Assembly (NCBI GenBank): GCA_910587505.1
Contig: CAJULD010000081.1
Coordinates: forward strand, 1 to 7,938
Direction: 5' to 3'
DNA: 7,938 nucleotides
Source: an uncultured Oscillospiraceae bacterium
Lineage (GTDB): Bacteria; Bacillota; Clostridia; Oscillospirales; Oscillospiraceae
Below are positions 1 through 5,434 of the stretch, piece after piece. Under the pieces are notes generated by a model. That model saw only the letters and a list, made by a program, of their open reading frames with translations. It ran no database searches and had not been told where the DNA came from. Positions within the stretch are counted from its first letter, which is position 1. Every line of letters begins with the position of its first letter. Made by a program: the position numbers and the translations under genes.

Positions 1-1361
1 CGCTCCCGGATGACCCGCTCCATGCGGGAAAAGCCGATGCGGAACTGATTCTGAAGCAGCTCGCCCACACACCGCAGCCGGCGGTTGCCCAGATGGTCGA
101 TGTCGTCCCTGGCGGCCAGGCCTTTGCTCAGGGCGTTCATATAGTTGATGGAGGCGAGAATATCGTCCACCAGGATATGCTTGGGAACCAGCTCGTCCGC
201 GTGGGAGCGGATGGCGGATTTCAGCTCTTCACCCTCATACTGCTCCAGCAGCTCCTGAAGGACAGAGAAGCGGACCCGCTCCTTGATGCCGCACTCGGCC
301 ACGGGGTCGAAGTCCACGTAGCGGCTCAGGTCGCACATGTGGTTGGAGAAGATGCGCAGCGCCTCGCCGTCCACGTCCACGGTAACCTCGTTGACGCCGA
401 TGGCGTCCAGCTCCCGCAGCTCGTTGCGGGTAAGGATGTGGCCCGGCTCGAAGAGCAGTTCGCCGGTGGCGGGATGGACCACCGGGTCCACCAGGGCCCG
501 CTCCGCGGCCCGGACCCACAGGGCCAGCTTCTTGTTGAACTTGTACCGGCCCACGGTGCTCAGATCGTAACGGCGGGGATCGAAGAACAGGCCCCGCAGC
601 AGGGTCTCGGCGGAATCCACCGTGGGGGGCTCGCCGGGGCGCAGCTTGCGGTAGATCTCCAGCAGGGCTTCCTCGTAGCTCTTGCAGCCGTCCTTCTCCA
701 GGGTGGCCCGGATGGTGGGATCGCCGCCGAAGCAGTCGAGGATGTCGCTGTCCTCTTTCAGGCCGATGGCGCGGATGAGGCAGGTGATGGGCAGCTTGCG
801 GTTTTTATCGATGCGGACCCAGAACAGCTCGTTGGCGTCCGTCTCGTACTCCAGCCATGCGCCACGGTAGGGGATCAGCTGGGCGGTCAGGATGGGCAGA
901 TCGGTCTTCACATCCGTTTCCTTGCCGTAGTAGATGCCGGGAGAACGGACGATCTGGGAGACCACCACCCGCTCCGCGCCGTTGACGATGAAGGTGCCGG
1001 ACCTGGTCATCAGGGGGAAGTCCCCCATGAAAATCTCCTGCTCCTTAATGACGTCGGTCTTCTTGTTGCGCAGGCGGACGGTGACCTTCAGGGGCGCGGC
1101 GTAGTTGACGTCCCGGGCCTTGCACTCCTCCACGTCGTACTTGGGCGGCTCGTCCATGCTGTAGTCGATGAAGCTCAGCTCCAGGGTGTCGGCGTAGTCG
1201 CTGATGACGCCCACGTCGGCGAACACCTCCCGCAGGCCGGTGTCCAGAAACCACTGGTAGGAATTCTTCTGAATCTCCAGCAGGTTTGGCATGGGCATGA
1301 TCTCCTCATGCCGGGCAAAGTTTTTCCGCAGCGTTTTGCCGTAATACTTGTCCTTGGCCAT
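1..1361 (-). CDS. rpoB: RNA polymerase beta subunit, N-terminal 453 residues (3' end outside window)
   Basis: This encodes the beta subunit of DNA-dependent RNA polymerase, which with beta' forms the catalytic core. The reverse-strand translation starts MAKDKYYGKTLRKNF and continues with the family landmarks NLLEIQKNSYQWFL (about residues 26-39), GTFIVNGAERVVVSQ (122-136) followed by RSPG, and DDIDHLGNRR (419-428) near the window edge. These cover the protrusion and lobe domains. The rifampicin-binding cluster and the C-terminal part lie beyond position 1. The frame is open with no stop, so the gene is partial only because the window ends. ATG at 1361 is chosen because homology starts there and no credible in-frame start lies closer upstream. 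It has no good Shine-Dalgarno: the nearest purine run (GGAAAGG) ends about 17 nt before the ATG. A strong promoter lies about 190 nt upstream. Unusually, rplJ-rplL are not immediately upstream. The identification is very secure. Confidence 0.97.
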   Translation of the reverse strand, partial: MAKDKYYGKTLRKNFARHEEIMPMPNLLEIQKNSYQWFLDTGLREVFADVGVISDYADTLELSFIDYSMDEPPKYDVEECKARDVNYAAPLKVTVRLRNKKTDVIKEQEIFMGDFPLMTRSGTFIVNGAERVVVSQIVRSPGIYYGKETDVKTDLPILTAQLIPYRGAWLEYETDANELFWVRIDKNRKLPITCLIRAIGLKEDSDILDCFGGDPTIRATLEKDGCKSYEEALLEIYRKLRPGEPPTVDSAETLLRGLFFDPRRYDLSTVGRYKFNKKLALWVRAAERALVDPVVHPATGELLFEPGHILTRNELRELDAIGVNEVTVDVDGEALRIFSNHMCDLSRYVDFDPVAECGIKERVRFSVLQELLEQYEGEELKSAIRSHADELVPKHILVDDILASINYMNALSKGLAARDDIDHLGNRRLRCVGELLQNQFRIGFSRMERVIRE

Positions 1362-1386
1362 TGTTGAATACTCATCTGCCTTTCCG

Positions 1387-1411
1387 CGCCCCGTCCGGCC
1401 GGGGAGGGGCG
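1387..1411 (-). promoter_or_regulatory. GC-rich hairpin in the rpoB leader
   Basis: On the minus strand CGCCCC (1411-1406) can pair with GGGGCG (1392-1387). An alternative nested pairing is CCCCG with CGGGG. The hairpin ends about 25 nt before the rpoB ATG and has no U-tract, so it is unlikely to be an intrinsic terminator. It could affect translation or stability of the leader. The structure is seen in the sequence; its function is inference. Confidence 0.3.
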
Positions 1412-1472
1412 TCAAATTCCCATGCGGTTGCGATACGCACGGATAAGTTGATAATTTTTGCGCAAATGGCTC

Positions 1473-1501
1473 TTGCTTTTTTCATGGGAAACTGCTATAC
1501 T
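1473..1501 (+). promoter_or_regulatory. Plus-strand sigma-A type promoter facing the rpoB promoter
   Basis: TTGCTT (1473-1478), a 17-nt spacer and TATACT (1496-1501) form a good housekeeping promoter. The -10 box is extended by TG one base upstream (TGC before TATACT). A start near 1508 would make a transcript that meets the intrinsic terminator at 1564-1592. It points towards the rpoB promoter at 1552-1580, so the two promoters are convergent and their transcripts overlap by about 38 nt. Confidence 0.5.
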
Positions 1502-1551
1502 GTACGCAGTTGGGAGCACAGGTCAGTTCCCGTTTCTGCACATAGCACTTC

Positions 1552-1580
1552 AGTTTACCATTTTCCCCCTGAACTGTCAA
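1552..1580 (-). promoter_or_regulatory. rpoB promoter
   Basis: On the minus strand, a perfect TTGACA (1580-1575), a 17-nt spacer and TAAACT (1557-1552) form a near-consensus sigma-A promoter. TGG before the -10 box makes it an extended -10, and an A-rich stretch upstream of the -35 could act as an UP element. Transcription would start near 1545 and give rpoB a leader of about 184 nt. This is the strongest promoter in the interval, and it indicates that rpoB is transcribed from its own start in this genome. Confidence 0.75.
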
Positions 1581-1592
1581 GGGGGATTTTTT
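1564..1592 (+). terminator. Intrinsic terminator overlapping the rpoB -35 region
   Basis: TCCCCCT (1564-1570) pairs perfectly with AGGGGGA (1580-1586) around a 9-nt loop, followed by TTTTTT (1587-1592) and another T-run. This is a well-formed Rho-independent terminator for plus-strand transcription. Part of the same DNA is the -35 element and spacer of the rpoB promoter on the other strand, so the symmetry could have a promoter-related cause instead. Confidence 0.5.
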
Positions 1593-1789
1593 GTTTTTCT
1601 GCGGAAGATTGCTTTTTCCAGGAATTTGCCTGGCCGGACCGCTCCCTGCGCACCGCCGTCCGCCTCGATCAGCCCGTGGACCGCGCCGCCTCCGGCGTCC
1701 AGCTGCGCGATGGACTGCCGCAGGATCCGCCGGTTTTCCCCGCTCCGGAAGGGACCGGCGGAAATTTCAAAGGGAATCCACGCTGCTGC
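1577..1789 (-). pseudogene. C-terminal remnant of a RelB/DinJ-family antitoxin
   Basis: The minus-strand frame ending in TGA at 1579-1577 reads AAAWIPFEISAGPF and then SIAQLDAGG, VHGLIEAD. This matches the pattern I know from the C-terminal half of clostridial RelB/DinJ antitoxins: an (R)IPFE(I/V)xxDPF segment, then SIxQLxAGKGTxHELIE. The N-terminal ribbon-helix-helix DNA-binding part is missing. The frame upstream of the Trp is only the reverse of the acetyltransferase promoter and start, with no suitable start codon. Downstream of the LIEAD motif the frame reads on for about 26 unrelated codons to the stop, so the normal end also seems lost. No RelE/YafQ-type toxin is visible beside it. It is best read as a decayed toxin-antitoxin fragment just upstream of the rpoB promoter. 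The family assignment is from memory of the motif, not from a search. Confidence 0.45.
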
Positions 1790-1799
1790 GGTTTTCCTG

Positions 1800-1828
1800 T
1801 TGCGGGAAAGAGAAAAGTGTTGTATAAT
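1800..1828 (+). promoter_or_regulatory. Promoter of the acetyltransferase-gltX-spoIIM operon
   Basis: TTGCGG (1800-1805), a 17-nt spacer and a perfect TATAAT (1823-1828) precede the acetyltransferase ATG by 31 nt. The -35 box matches only in its TTG half. Transcription would start near 1835, giving a short leader that contains the Shine-Dalgarno run GGAAGGAAGGGAAG (1842-1855). Confidence 0.6.
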
Positions 1829-1859
1829 AAACGGCAAAGTCTGGAAGGAAGGGAAGAAT

Positions 1860-2357
1860 ATGACCGTTACGCTGGGGGAGCGCACCGAAGAGACGGTGGC
1901 AATCTGTTTCCGGCGGGCCGGGACGCCCGCCATACGGCGGACGCTGCCCCGGAAGGACCAGACGCTGGAGGAGGCCCTGGCGGATTTTCGGAGAACCAGG
2001 GAGCCGGGCGCGAAAAGCTTCGGACGGACGGTTTACGCCGGCGGGCAGTACGTGGGGGACGTGTGGTGTTACGGCATGGACCCGGGCGGCGACCCCCAGG
2101 CCATGGTGAGCTACTGTGTATTCGAGCAGGCGCTGTGGGGCAGGGGAGTGGCTTCCAGGGCGCTGGGACTGTTCCTGCCGGAGATCCGGGAACGGTTTGG
2201 CCTGGAGCGCATCGGGGCGTTCACGTTTATGGAGAATACCGGCTCCGTCCGGGTGCTGGAAAAAAACGGGTTCCGTCTGACGGAGTCCTTCACGGAGGAC
2301 GGGGTGGAATCCGGATACTTTGAGAAATATCAAATTGACGACAGGGAGGAATCCTGA
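1860..2357 (+). CDS. GNAT-family N-acetyltransferase (RimJ/RimL-like)
   Basis: This is a 165-residue acetyl-CoA-dependent N-acetyltransferase of the GNAT fold, probably cytoplasmic. WGRGVASR (residues 93-100) fits the acetyl-CoA pyrophosphate-binding motif (R/Q-x-x-G-x-G/A). The block from N126, NTGSVRVLEKNGF, is the typical C-terminal GNAT signature of RimJ/RimL-type enzymes. The length is normal for a single GNAT domain. ATG 1860 is chosen because a purine-rich Shine-Dalgarno (1842-1855) and a TATAAT promoter precede it. The frame is open further upstream to 1458, but that part crosses the promoter and does not resemble protein. The stop is followed after one base by the gltX start, so the two are surely co-transcribed. 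The substrate cannot be read from the sequence: it could be a ribosomal protein N-terminus, an aminoglycoside-like compound or a small metabolite. Being beside translation genes is only a weak hint. Confidence 0.85.
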   Translation: MTVTLGERTEETVAICFRRAGTPAIRRTLPRKDQTLEEALADFRRTREPGAKSFGRTVYAGGQYVGDVWCYGMDPGGDPQAMVSYCVFEQALWGRGVASRALGLFLPEIRERFGLERIGAFTFMENTGSVRVLEKNGFRLTESFTEDGVESGYFEKYQIDDREES

Positions 2358-2358
2358 A

Positions 2359-3843
2359 ATGGACATGAGTTACTTTGACGCTATGGAGGCCAAGATCCCC
2401 CACGGCAAAATCCGCACGCGGTTCGCGCCCTCTCCCACGGGCTACATGCACGTGGGCAACCTGCGCACCGCCCTGTATACCTGGCTCATCGCCCGCAATG
2501 GCGGCGGGACCTTTATTCTCCGCATCGAGGACACCGACCAGGGCCGCCTGGTGGAGGGCGCCACGGACGTCATCTACCGCACCCTGGCCGAGTGCGGCCT
2601 GACCCACGACGAGGGGCCCGACGTGGGCGGCCCCGTGGCCCCCTATATTCAGTCGGAGCGGCGGGACACCTATGGGAAGTACGCCCGTCTGCTGGTGGAA
2701 AAGGGACATGCCTACTACTGCTTCTGTGAAAAGACGGAGAGCGGGGAGGACTCCGGGGACTTCCATCGCGCCGCCGATCCCTGCCGTTCTCTCAGTCCCG
2801 GAGAGGCGCAGGCCAGGGCGGACGCCGGGGAGCCTTACGTCATCCGGCAGAAGATTCCGGAGAGCGGGACCACCACCTTCCATGACGCCATTTTCGGCGA
2901 CATCACCGTGGATAATTCCACTCTGGACGACCAGGTGCTCCTCAAGCGGGACGGCCTGCCCACTTATAATTTCGCCAACGTCATCGACGACCACCTCATG
3001 GGCATCACCCACGTGGTCCGGGGCAGCGAATACCTTTCCTCCGCGCCCAAGTACAACCTGCTCTATGAGGGCTTCGGCTGGGAGGTGCCCACCTACGTTC
3101 ACTGCTCCCCCGTCATGCGGGACCAGCACAATAAAATGAGCAAGCGCCACGGCGACCCCTCCTACGAGGACCTGAAGGAGCAGGGCTACCTCACGGAGGC
3201 GATCCTCAACTATGTGGCGCTGCTGGGCTGGAGCCCCAGAGGGGAGCAGGCGGAGCGGGAGGTGTTCTCTCTGAGCGAGCTGGCCCAGGCATTCGATATT
3301 GAGGGAATATCAAAATCTCCAGCCATTTTTGACCTGGAGAAGCTGACCCACTTCAACGCTCTGTATCTCCGGGCCATGACGCCGGAGGCCTTCCACGCCG
3401 TGGCGGAGCCCTGTATCCGGCAGACGGTGAAAAATCCGGCCCTGGATACCCGCGCCATCGCCGCCCTGCTTCAGGCGCGGTGCGAGCGCCTGACGGAGAT
3501 TCCGGAGAAGGTGGCGTTTTTCGAGGCCCTGCCGCCCTATGAGAAGGATCTGTTTACCAACAGGAAGTCCAGGACCAGTGAGGAGGTGTCCCGGCGGATG
3601 CTGGAGTCCGTCGTCCCCGCCCTGGAGGAGCTGTCCGATTGGACTCAGGAGTCCATCCATGACTGCCTGGTTCATCTGGCGGAAAAGCTGGAGGTCAAAA
3701 ACGCCACGCTCATGTGGCCCGTGCGGATCGCGGCGGCGGGACAGGCCGTGACGCCCGGCGGCGCGGTGGAGATCTGCCGGATCCTGGGCCGGGAGGAGTG
3801 CCTGTGGCGGCTGCGGCTGGGGCTGGAGATGCTGAGCGTATGA
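2359..3843 (+). CDS. gltX: Glutamyl-tRNA synthetase
   Basis: This class I aminoacyl-tRNA synthetase charges tRNA(Glu) with glutamate. In Firmicutes the enzyme often also mischarges tRNA(Gln) for GatCAB, which cannot be decided here. The Rossmann catalytic domain shows RFAPSPTGYMHVGN, whose HVGN (residues 31-34) is the HIGH motif, then LRIEDTD and NFANVIDDHLMGITHV. KMSKR at 259-263 is the ATP-binding loop. C121, C123 and C142 lie where some family members bind zinc, but the usual final His of that site is Ser (CRS at 142-144). The C-terminal part is the helical anticodon-binding domain. At 494 residues it is normal length. ATG 2359 is chosen because GGGAGGA (2344-2350) lies 8 nt upstream. An ATG two codons later (2365) is possible, and an open frame upstream lacks a suitable ribosome site. 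It starts one base after the acetyltransferase stop and overlaps the next gene by 4 nt. Confidence 0.97.
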   Translation: MDMSYFDAMEAKIPHGKIRTRFAPSPTGYMHVGNLRTALYTWLIARNGGGTFILRIEDTDQGRLVEGATDVIYRTLAECGLTHDEGPDVGGPVAPYIQSERRDTYGKYARLLVEKGHAYYCFCEKTESGEDSGDFHRAADPCRSLSPGEAQARADAGEPYVIRQKIPESGTTTFHDAIFGDITVDNSTLDDQVLLKRDGLPTYNFANVIDDHLMGITHVVRGSEYLSSAPKYNLLYEGFGWEVPTYVHCSPVMRDQHNKMSKRHGDPSYEDLKEQGYLTEAILNYVALLGWSPRGEQAEREVFSLSELAQAFDIEGISKSPAIFDLEKLTHFNALYLRAMTPEAFHAVAEPCIRQTVKNPALDTRAIAALLQARCERLTEIPEKVAFFEALPPYEKDLFTNRKSRTSEEVSRRMLESVVPALEELSDWTQESIHDCLVHLAEKLEVKNATLMWPVRIAAAGQAVTPGGAVEICRILGREECLWRLRLGLEMLSV

Positions 3844-4463
3844 GCTGGTTGAAGGAGCAGGGAAGCCTTCTGCGAAGGTTCCTGCGGGGGGATTTCCGGA
3901 AGACAGTGGGGATGTGCGCGCTGGGAATGGCGCTGGCGGCGCTGCTGGGCGTGGGGGCAGGCCTGCTGTTTCCGGAGCAGGCCTGGCAGGCCCTCAATGC
4001 CTTCATGGAGCAGGCGGAGCAATCCGGCGTAGTGGACGCGGAGGGGGAGCTGTCGGTGTTCGCACTGCTGATGAACAACTGGCGGGCCATGCTGACCTCC
4101 GCCGCCTATGGATTTGTTCCGTTCCTGTATCTGCCGGTGCTGAGTCTGGCGATGAACGGGATGCTGCTGGGGCTGCTGGCGGCGATTTTTGTGGCGGGGG
4201 GCGCATCCCTGGCTGTCTATCTGGCGGGCATTCTGCCCCATGGCGTTTTTGAGCTGCCCGCGCTGATCCTCTCCGTCGCCTGCGGCGTGAGCCTGTGCCG
4301 GAACATGTGCCGCATGGTGGTCAGCAGTCCGGACCGCATTCCGATACTGGAGCTGCTGGAGGACCTGCTGCGGGTGCTGGTGCTGGTGATTGCGCCGCTG
4401 ACTGCGGCGGCGGCCTTTGTGGAATGTTACGTCACGCCGGTGGTAATGGGATGGTTTCAGTAA
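3840..4463 (+). CDS. spoIIM: SpoIIM-family integral membrane protein (stage II sporulation protein M / DUF95)
   Basis: This 207-residue polytopic membrane protein has a short basic N-terminus (KEQGSLLRRFLRGDFRK), a first membrane segment at about 22-44, an acidic extracytoplasmic stretch (about 46-75), several hydrophobic segments between about 88 and 152, and a last one near 178-203. The diagnostic motif PHGVFELPA (133-141) is typical of the SpoIIM/DUF95 family, and the length matches SpoIIM (about 210 residues). In endospore formers SpoIIM works with SpoIID and SpoIIP in peptidoglycan remodelling during engulfment. DUF95 homologues also occur in non-sporulating bacteria with less clear roles. 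Its ATG overlaps the gltX stop (ATGA), implying translational coupling and co-expression with a vegetative tRNA synthetase. That is unlike the mother-cell-specific control of spoIIM in Bacillus, so it may be a paralogue rather than the engulfment protein. No sporulation-type promoter was seen. The family call is secure; the exact role is less so. Confidence 0.8.
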   Translation: MSWLKEQGSLLRRFLRGDFRKTVGMCALGMALAALLGVGAGLLFPEQAWQALNAFMEQAEQSGVVDAEGELSVFALLMNNWRAMLTSAAYGFVPFLYLPVLSLAMNGMLLGLLAAIFVAGGASLAVYLAGILPHGVFELPALILSVACGVSLCRNMCRMVVSSPDRIPILELLEDLLRVLVLVIAPLTAAAAFVECYVTPVVMGWFQ

Positions 4464-4465
4464 CT

Positions 4466-4487
4466 TTTTTCAGATTTTTCTGAAAAA
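4466..4487 (+). terminator. AT-rich hairpin after spoIIM (weak terminator candidate)
   Basis: TTTTTCAGA (4466-4474) pairs perfectly with TCTGAAAAA (4479-4487) around a 4-nt loop, just after the spoIIM stop. The stem is weak and no T-tract follows on the plus strand, so termination would be inefficient. It sits directly before the rpsB promoter and may instead be a structural or UP-like AT-rich segment. Confidence 0.3.
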
Positions 4488-4492
4488 TCCCC

Positions 4493-4521
4493 TTGCAATC
4501 TGTTTTTGGTTGTGCTACAAT
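4493..4521 (+). promoter_or_regulatory. rpsB-tsf promoter
   Basis: TTGCAA (4493-4498), a 17-nt spacer and TACAAT (4516-4521) with an extended -10 (TGC before TACAAT) form a strong housekeeping promoter. Transcription would start near 4528, leaving a leader of about 106 nt before the rpsB ATG. This separates rpsB-tsf from the gltX operon. Confidence 0.7.
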
Positions 4522-4527
4522 ATCCCA

Positions 4528-4633
4528 GATTCCGCACAGCTCCGGATAGACGGGCCGGTGCCGGCTGCCGGTTAGCCCGGACAGAGGAAGGAGCTGGAGG
4601 GCAAAACTAAATTTATTGGAGGAAACTACAGAC
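4528..4633 (+). promoter_or_regulatory. Structured rpsB 5' leader, possible autoregulatory element
   Basis: The leader is GC-rich and can fold in two exclusive ways. In one, TCCGG (4541-4545) pairs with CCGGA (4577-4581). In the other, CGGGC plus CGG (4551-4558) pairs with CCG (4568-4570) and GCCCG (4575-4579), with a 4-nt bulge. A looser purine run (4585-4600) and then GGAGGA (4618-4623) follow. Ribosomal protein S2 operons in several bacteria have S2-responsive leaders. Whether this one does is inference, and I do not recognise a specific RNA family. Confidence 0.35.
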
Positions 4634-5359
4634 ATGGCAAGCGTCGTATCAATGAAGCAGCTTCTGGAAGCGGGCGTCCACTTCGGTCACCAGACCCGCC
4701 GGTGGAACCCCAAAATGGCCCCCTATATCTACACTGAGCGCAACGGCATCTATATCATCGATCTGCAAAAGACCGTCAAGAAGCTGGAGGAGGCTTATAA
4801 CTTCGTCCGCCAGCTCAGCGAGAACGGGGAGTCCCTGCTGTTCGTGGGCACCAAGAAGCAGGCGCAGGAGGCCATCCGGGAAGAGGCCGCCCGCTGCAAC
4901 ATGTATTATGTCAACGCCCGCTGGCTGGGCGGCATGATGACCAATTTCAAGACCATGCGCACCCGTGTGGACCGTCTCAACCAGCTCAAGCGGATGCAGG
5001 AGGACGGCACCTTTGACATGCTGCCCAAGAAGGAAGTCATGAAGCATCTGGGCGAGATCGCCAAGCTGGAGAAGTATCTGGGCGGCGTGAAGGAGATGAA
5101 GCGTCTTCCCGGCGCGCTGTTTATCGTGGACACCCGCAAGGAGCGCAACGCCATTGCCGAGGCCCACAAGCTGGGCATCCCCGTGGTGGCCATCGCCGAC
5201 ACCAACTGCGATCCCGACGAGATCGACTATCCCATTCCCGGCAATGACGACGCCATCCGCGCCATCAAGCTGATCTCCTCCATTATGGCCAATGCCATGA
5301 TCGAGGGCCGCCAGGGAGAGCAGAACGGGGAACCCGAGGAAGCTCCCGCCGCCGAGTAA
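4634..5359 (+). CDS. rpsB: 30S ribosomal protein S2
   Basis: S2 binds late in assembly of the small subunit, at the head-body junction, and is needed for S1 binding and initiation in many bacteria. The protein starts MASVVSMKQLLEAGVHFGHQ, with the invariant GVHFGHQTRRWNPKM block and the FVGTKKQAQEAI, ARWLGGMMTNF and PGALFIVDTRKE segments. NCDPDEIDYPIPGNDDAIRAI lies near the C-terminus. All are family hallmarks. At 241 residues it is full length, with an acidic Ala/Glu-rich tail that is typical. ATG 4634 is chosen because GGAGGA (4618-4623) lies 10 nt upstream. An in-frame ATG at 4616 would place the ribosome site inside the gene. It has its own promoter and is followed by a hairpin terminator and then tsf. 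Confidence 0.98.
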   Translation: MASVVSMKQLLEAGVHFGHQTRRWNPKMAPYIYTERNGIYIIDLQKTVKKLEEAYNFVRQLSENGESLLFVGTKKQAQEAIREEAARCNMYYVNARWLGGMMTNFKTMRTRVDRLNQLKRMQEDGTFDMLPKKEVMKHLGEIAKLEKYLGGVKEMKRLPGALFIVDTRKERNAIAEAHKLGIPVVAIADTNCDPDEIDYPIPGNDDAIRAIKLISSIMANAMIEGRQGEQNGEPEEAPAAE

Positions 5360-5362
5360 GTC

Positions 5363-5389
5363 AAAAAAAGCGGCACAGCCGCTTTTTTT
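5363..5389 (+). terminator. Intrinsic terminator/attenuator between rpsB and tsf
   Basis: A perfect 12-bp stem, AAAAAAAGCGGC (5363-5374) with GCCGCTTTTTTT (5378-5389), has a 3-nt loop (ACA). The GC part followed by seven T residues is a standard Rho-independent terminator, and the A-run makes it work in either direction. It begins 3 nt after the rpsB stop. No convincing separate tsf promoter is visible downstream, so it more likely tunes the rpsB to tsf ratio by partial read-through. Confidence 0.8.
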
Positions 5390-5400
5390 GAGGCTTTTGA

Positions 5401-5412
5401 GATAAATTTATC
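5401..5412. repeat. 12-bp perfect palindrome upstream of tsf
   Basis: GATAAATTTATC is self-complementary over all 12 bases and lies between the rpsB terminator and the tsf ribosome binding site (5420-5425). It could be a protein-binding site or a weak RNA hairpin. AT-rich palindromes of this size also arise by chance. No known operator was recognised. Confidence 0.35.
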
Positions 5413-5434
5413 AACTATTGGAGGAATATGAATT

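Larger units (their letters stand above)
1508..1596 (+). ncRNA. Candidate small RNA of about 90 nt, antisense to the rpoB leader start
   Basis: The candidate is defined by a promoter (-10 at 1496-1501) and an intrinsic terminator: a 7-bp stem (1564-1570 with 1580-1586), a 9-nt loop and six T residues. There is no start codon with a ribosome binding site or a convincing frame inside. Internal pairing is possible between CAGTTC (1524-1529) and GAACTG (1571-1576), which would compete with the terminator stem. I do not recognise an RNA family. The first 38 nt or so are complementary to the 5' end of the predicted rpoB leader. Both ends are inferred from signals only. Confidence 0.3.
1362..1859. 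other. Gene-poor regulatory interval between rpoB and the GNAT gene
   Basis: This roughly 500-bp divergent interval has no intact gene that I can support. It contains the rpoB leader (about 1362-1545), a minus-strand promoter (1552-1580), a plus-strand promoter (1473-1501), a plus-strand intrinsic terminator (1564-1592), a probable antitoxin remnant on the minus strand (1577-1789), and the promoter and ribosome binding site of the acetyltransferase gene (1800-1855). A plus-strand open frame runs through from 1458 into the acetyltransferase, but its upstream part does not look like protein-coding sequence. Confidence 0.8.

Noticed and set aside
93..1367. Open plus-strand frame of 424 codons opposite rpoB
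   Set aside because: It is the reverse-strand shadow of GC-rich rpoB codons. Its translation is low-complexity and rich in Gly, Val, Leu and Gln, with no domain and no ribosome site, while the minus strand reads as clear RpoB.
1458..1859. N-terminal extension of the acetyltransferase to an ATG at 1458
   Set aside because: The extension spans the intrinsic terminator and the TATAAT promoter, while ATG 1860 has a strong Shine-Dalgarno and gives a normal GNAT length.
1361..2323. Plus-strand frame of 320 codons across the rpoB-GNAT gap
   Set aside because: It is in a different frame from the acetyltransferase motifs, crosses promoters and a terminator, and gives a Gly/Arg-rich translation typical of a shadow frame.
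2290..3150. Minus-strand frame of 286 codons opposite gltX
   Set aside because: The plus strand carries all GluRS motifs in this span, and the antisense product has no recognisable fold or ribosome site.
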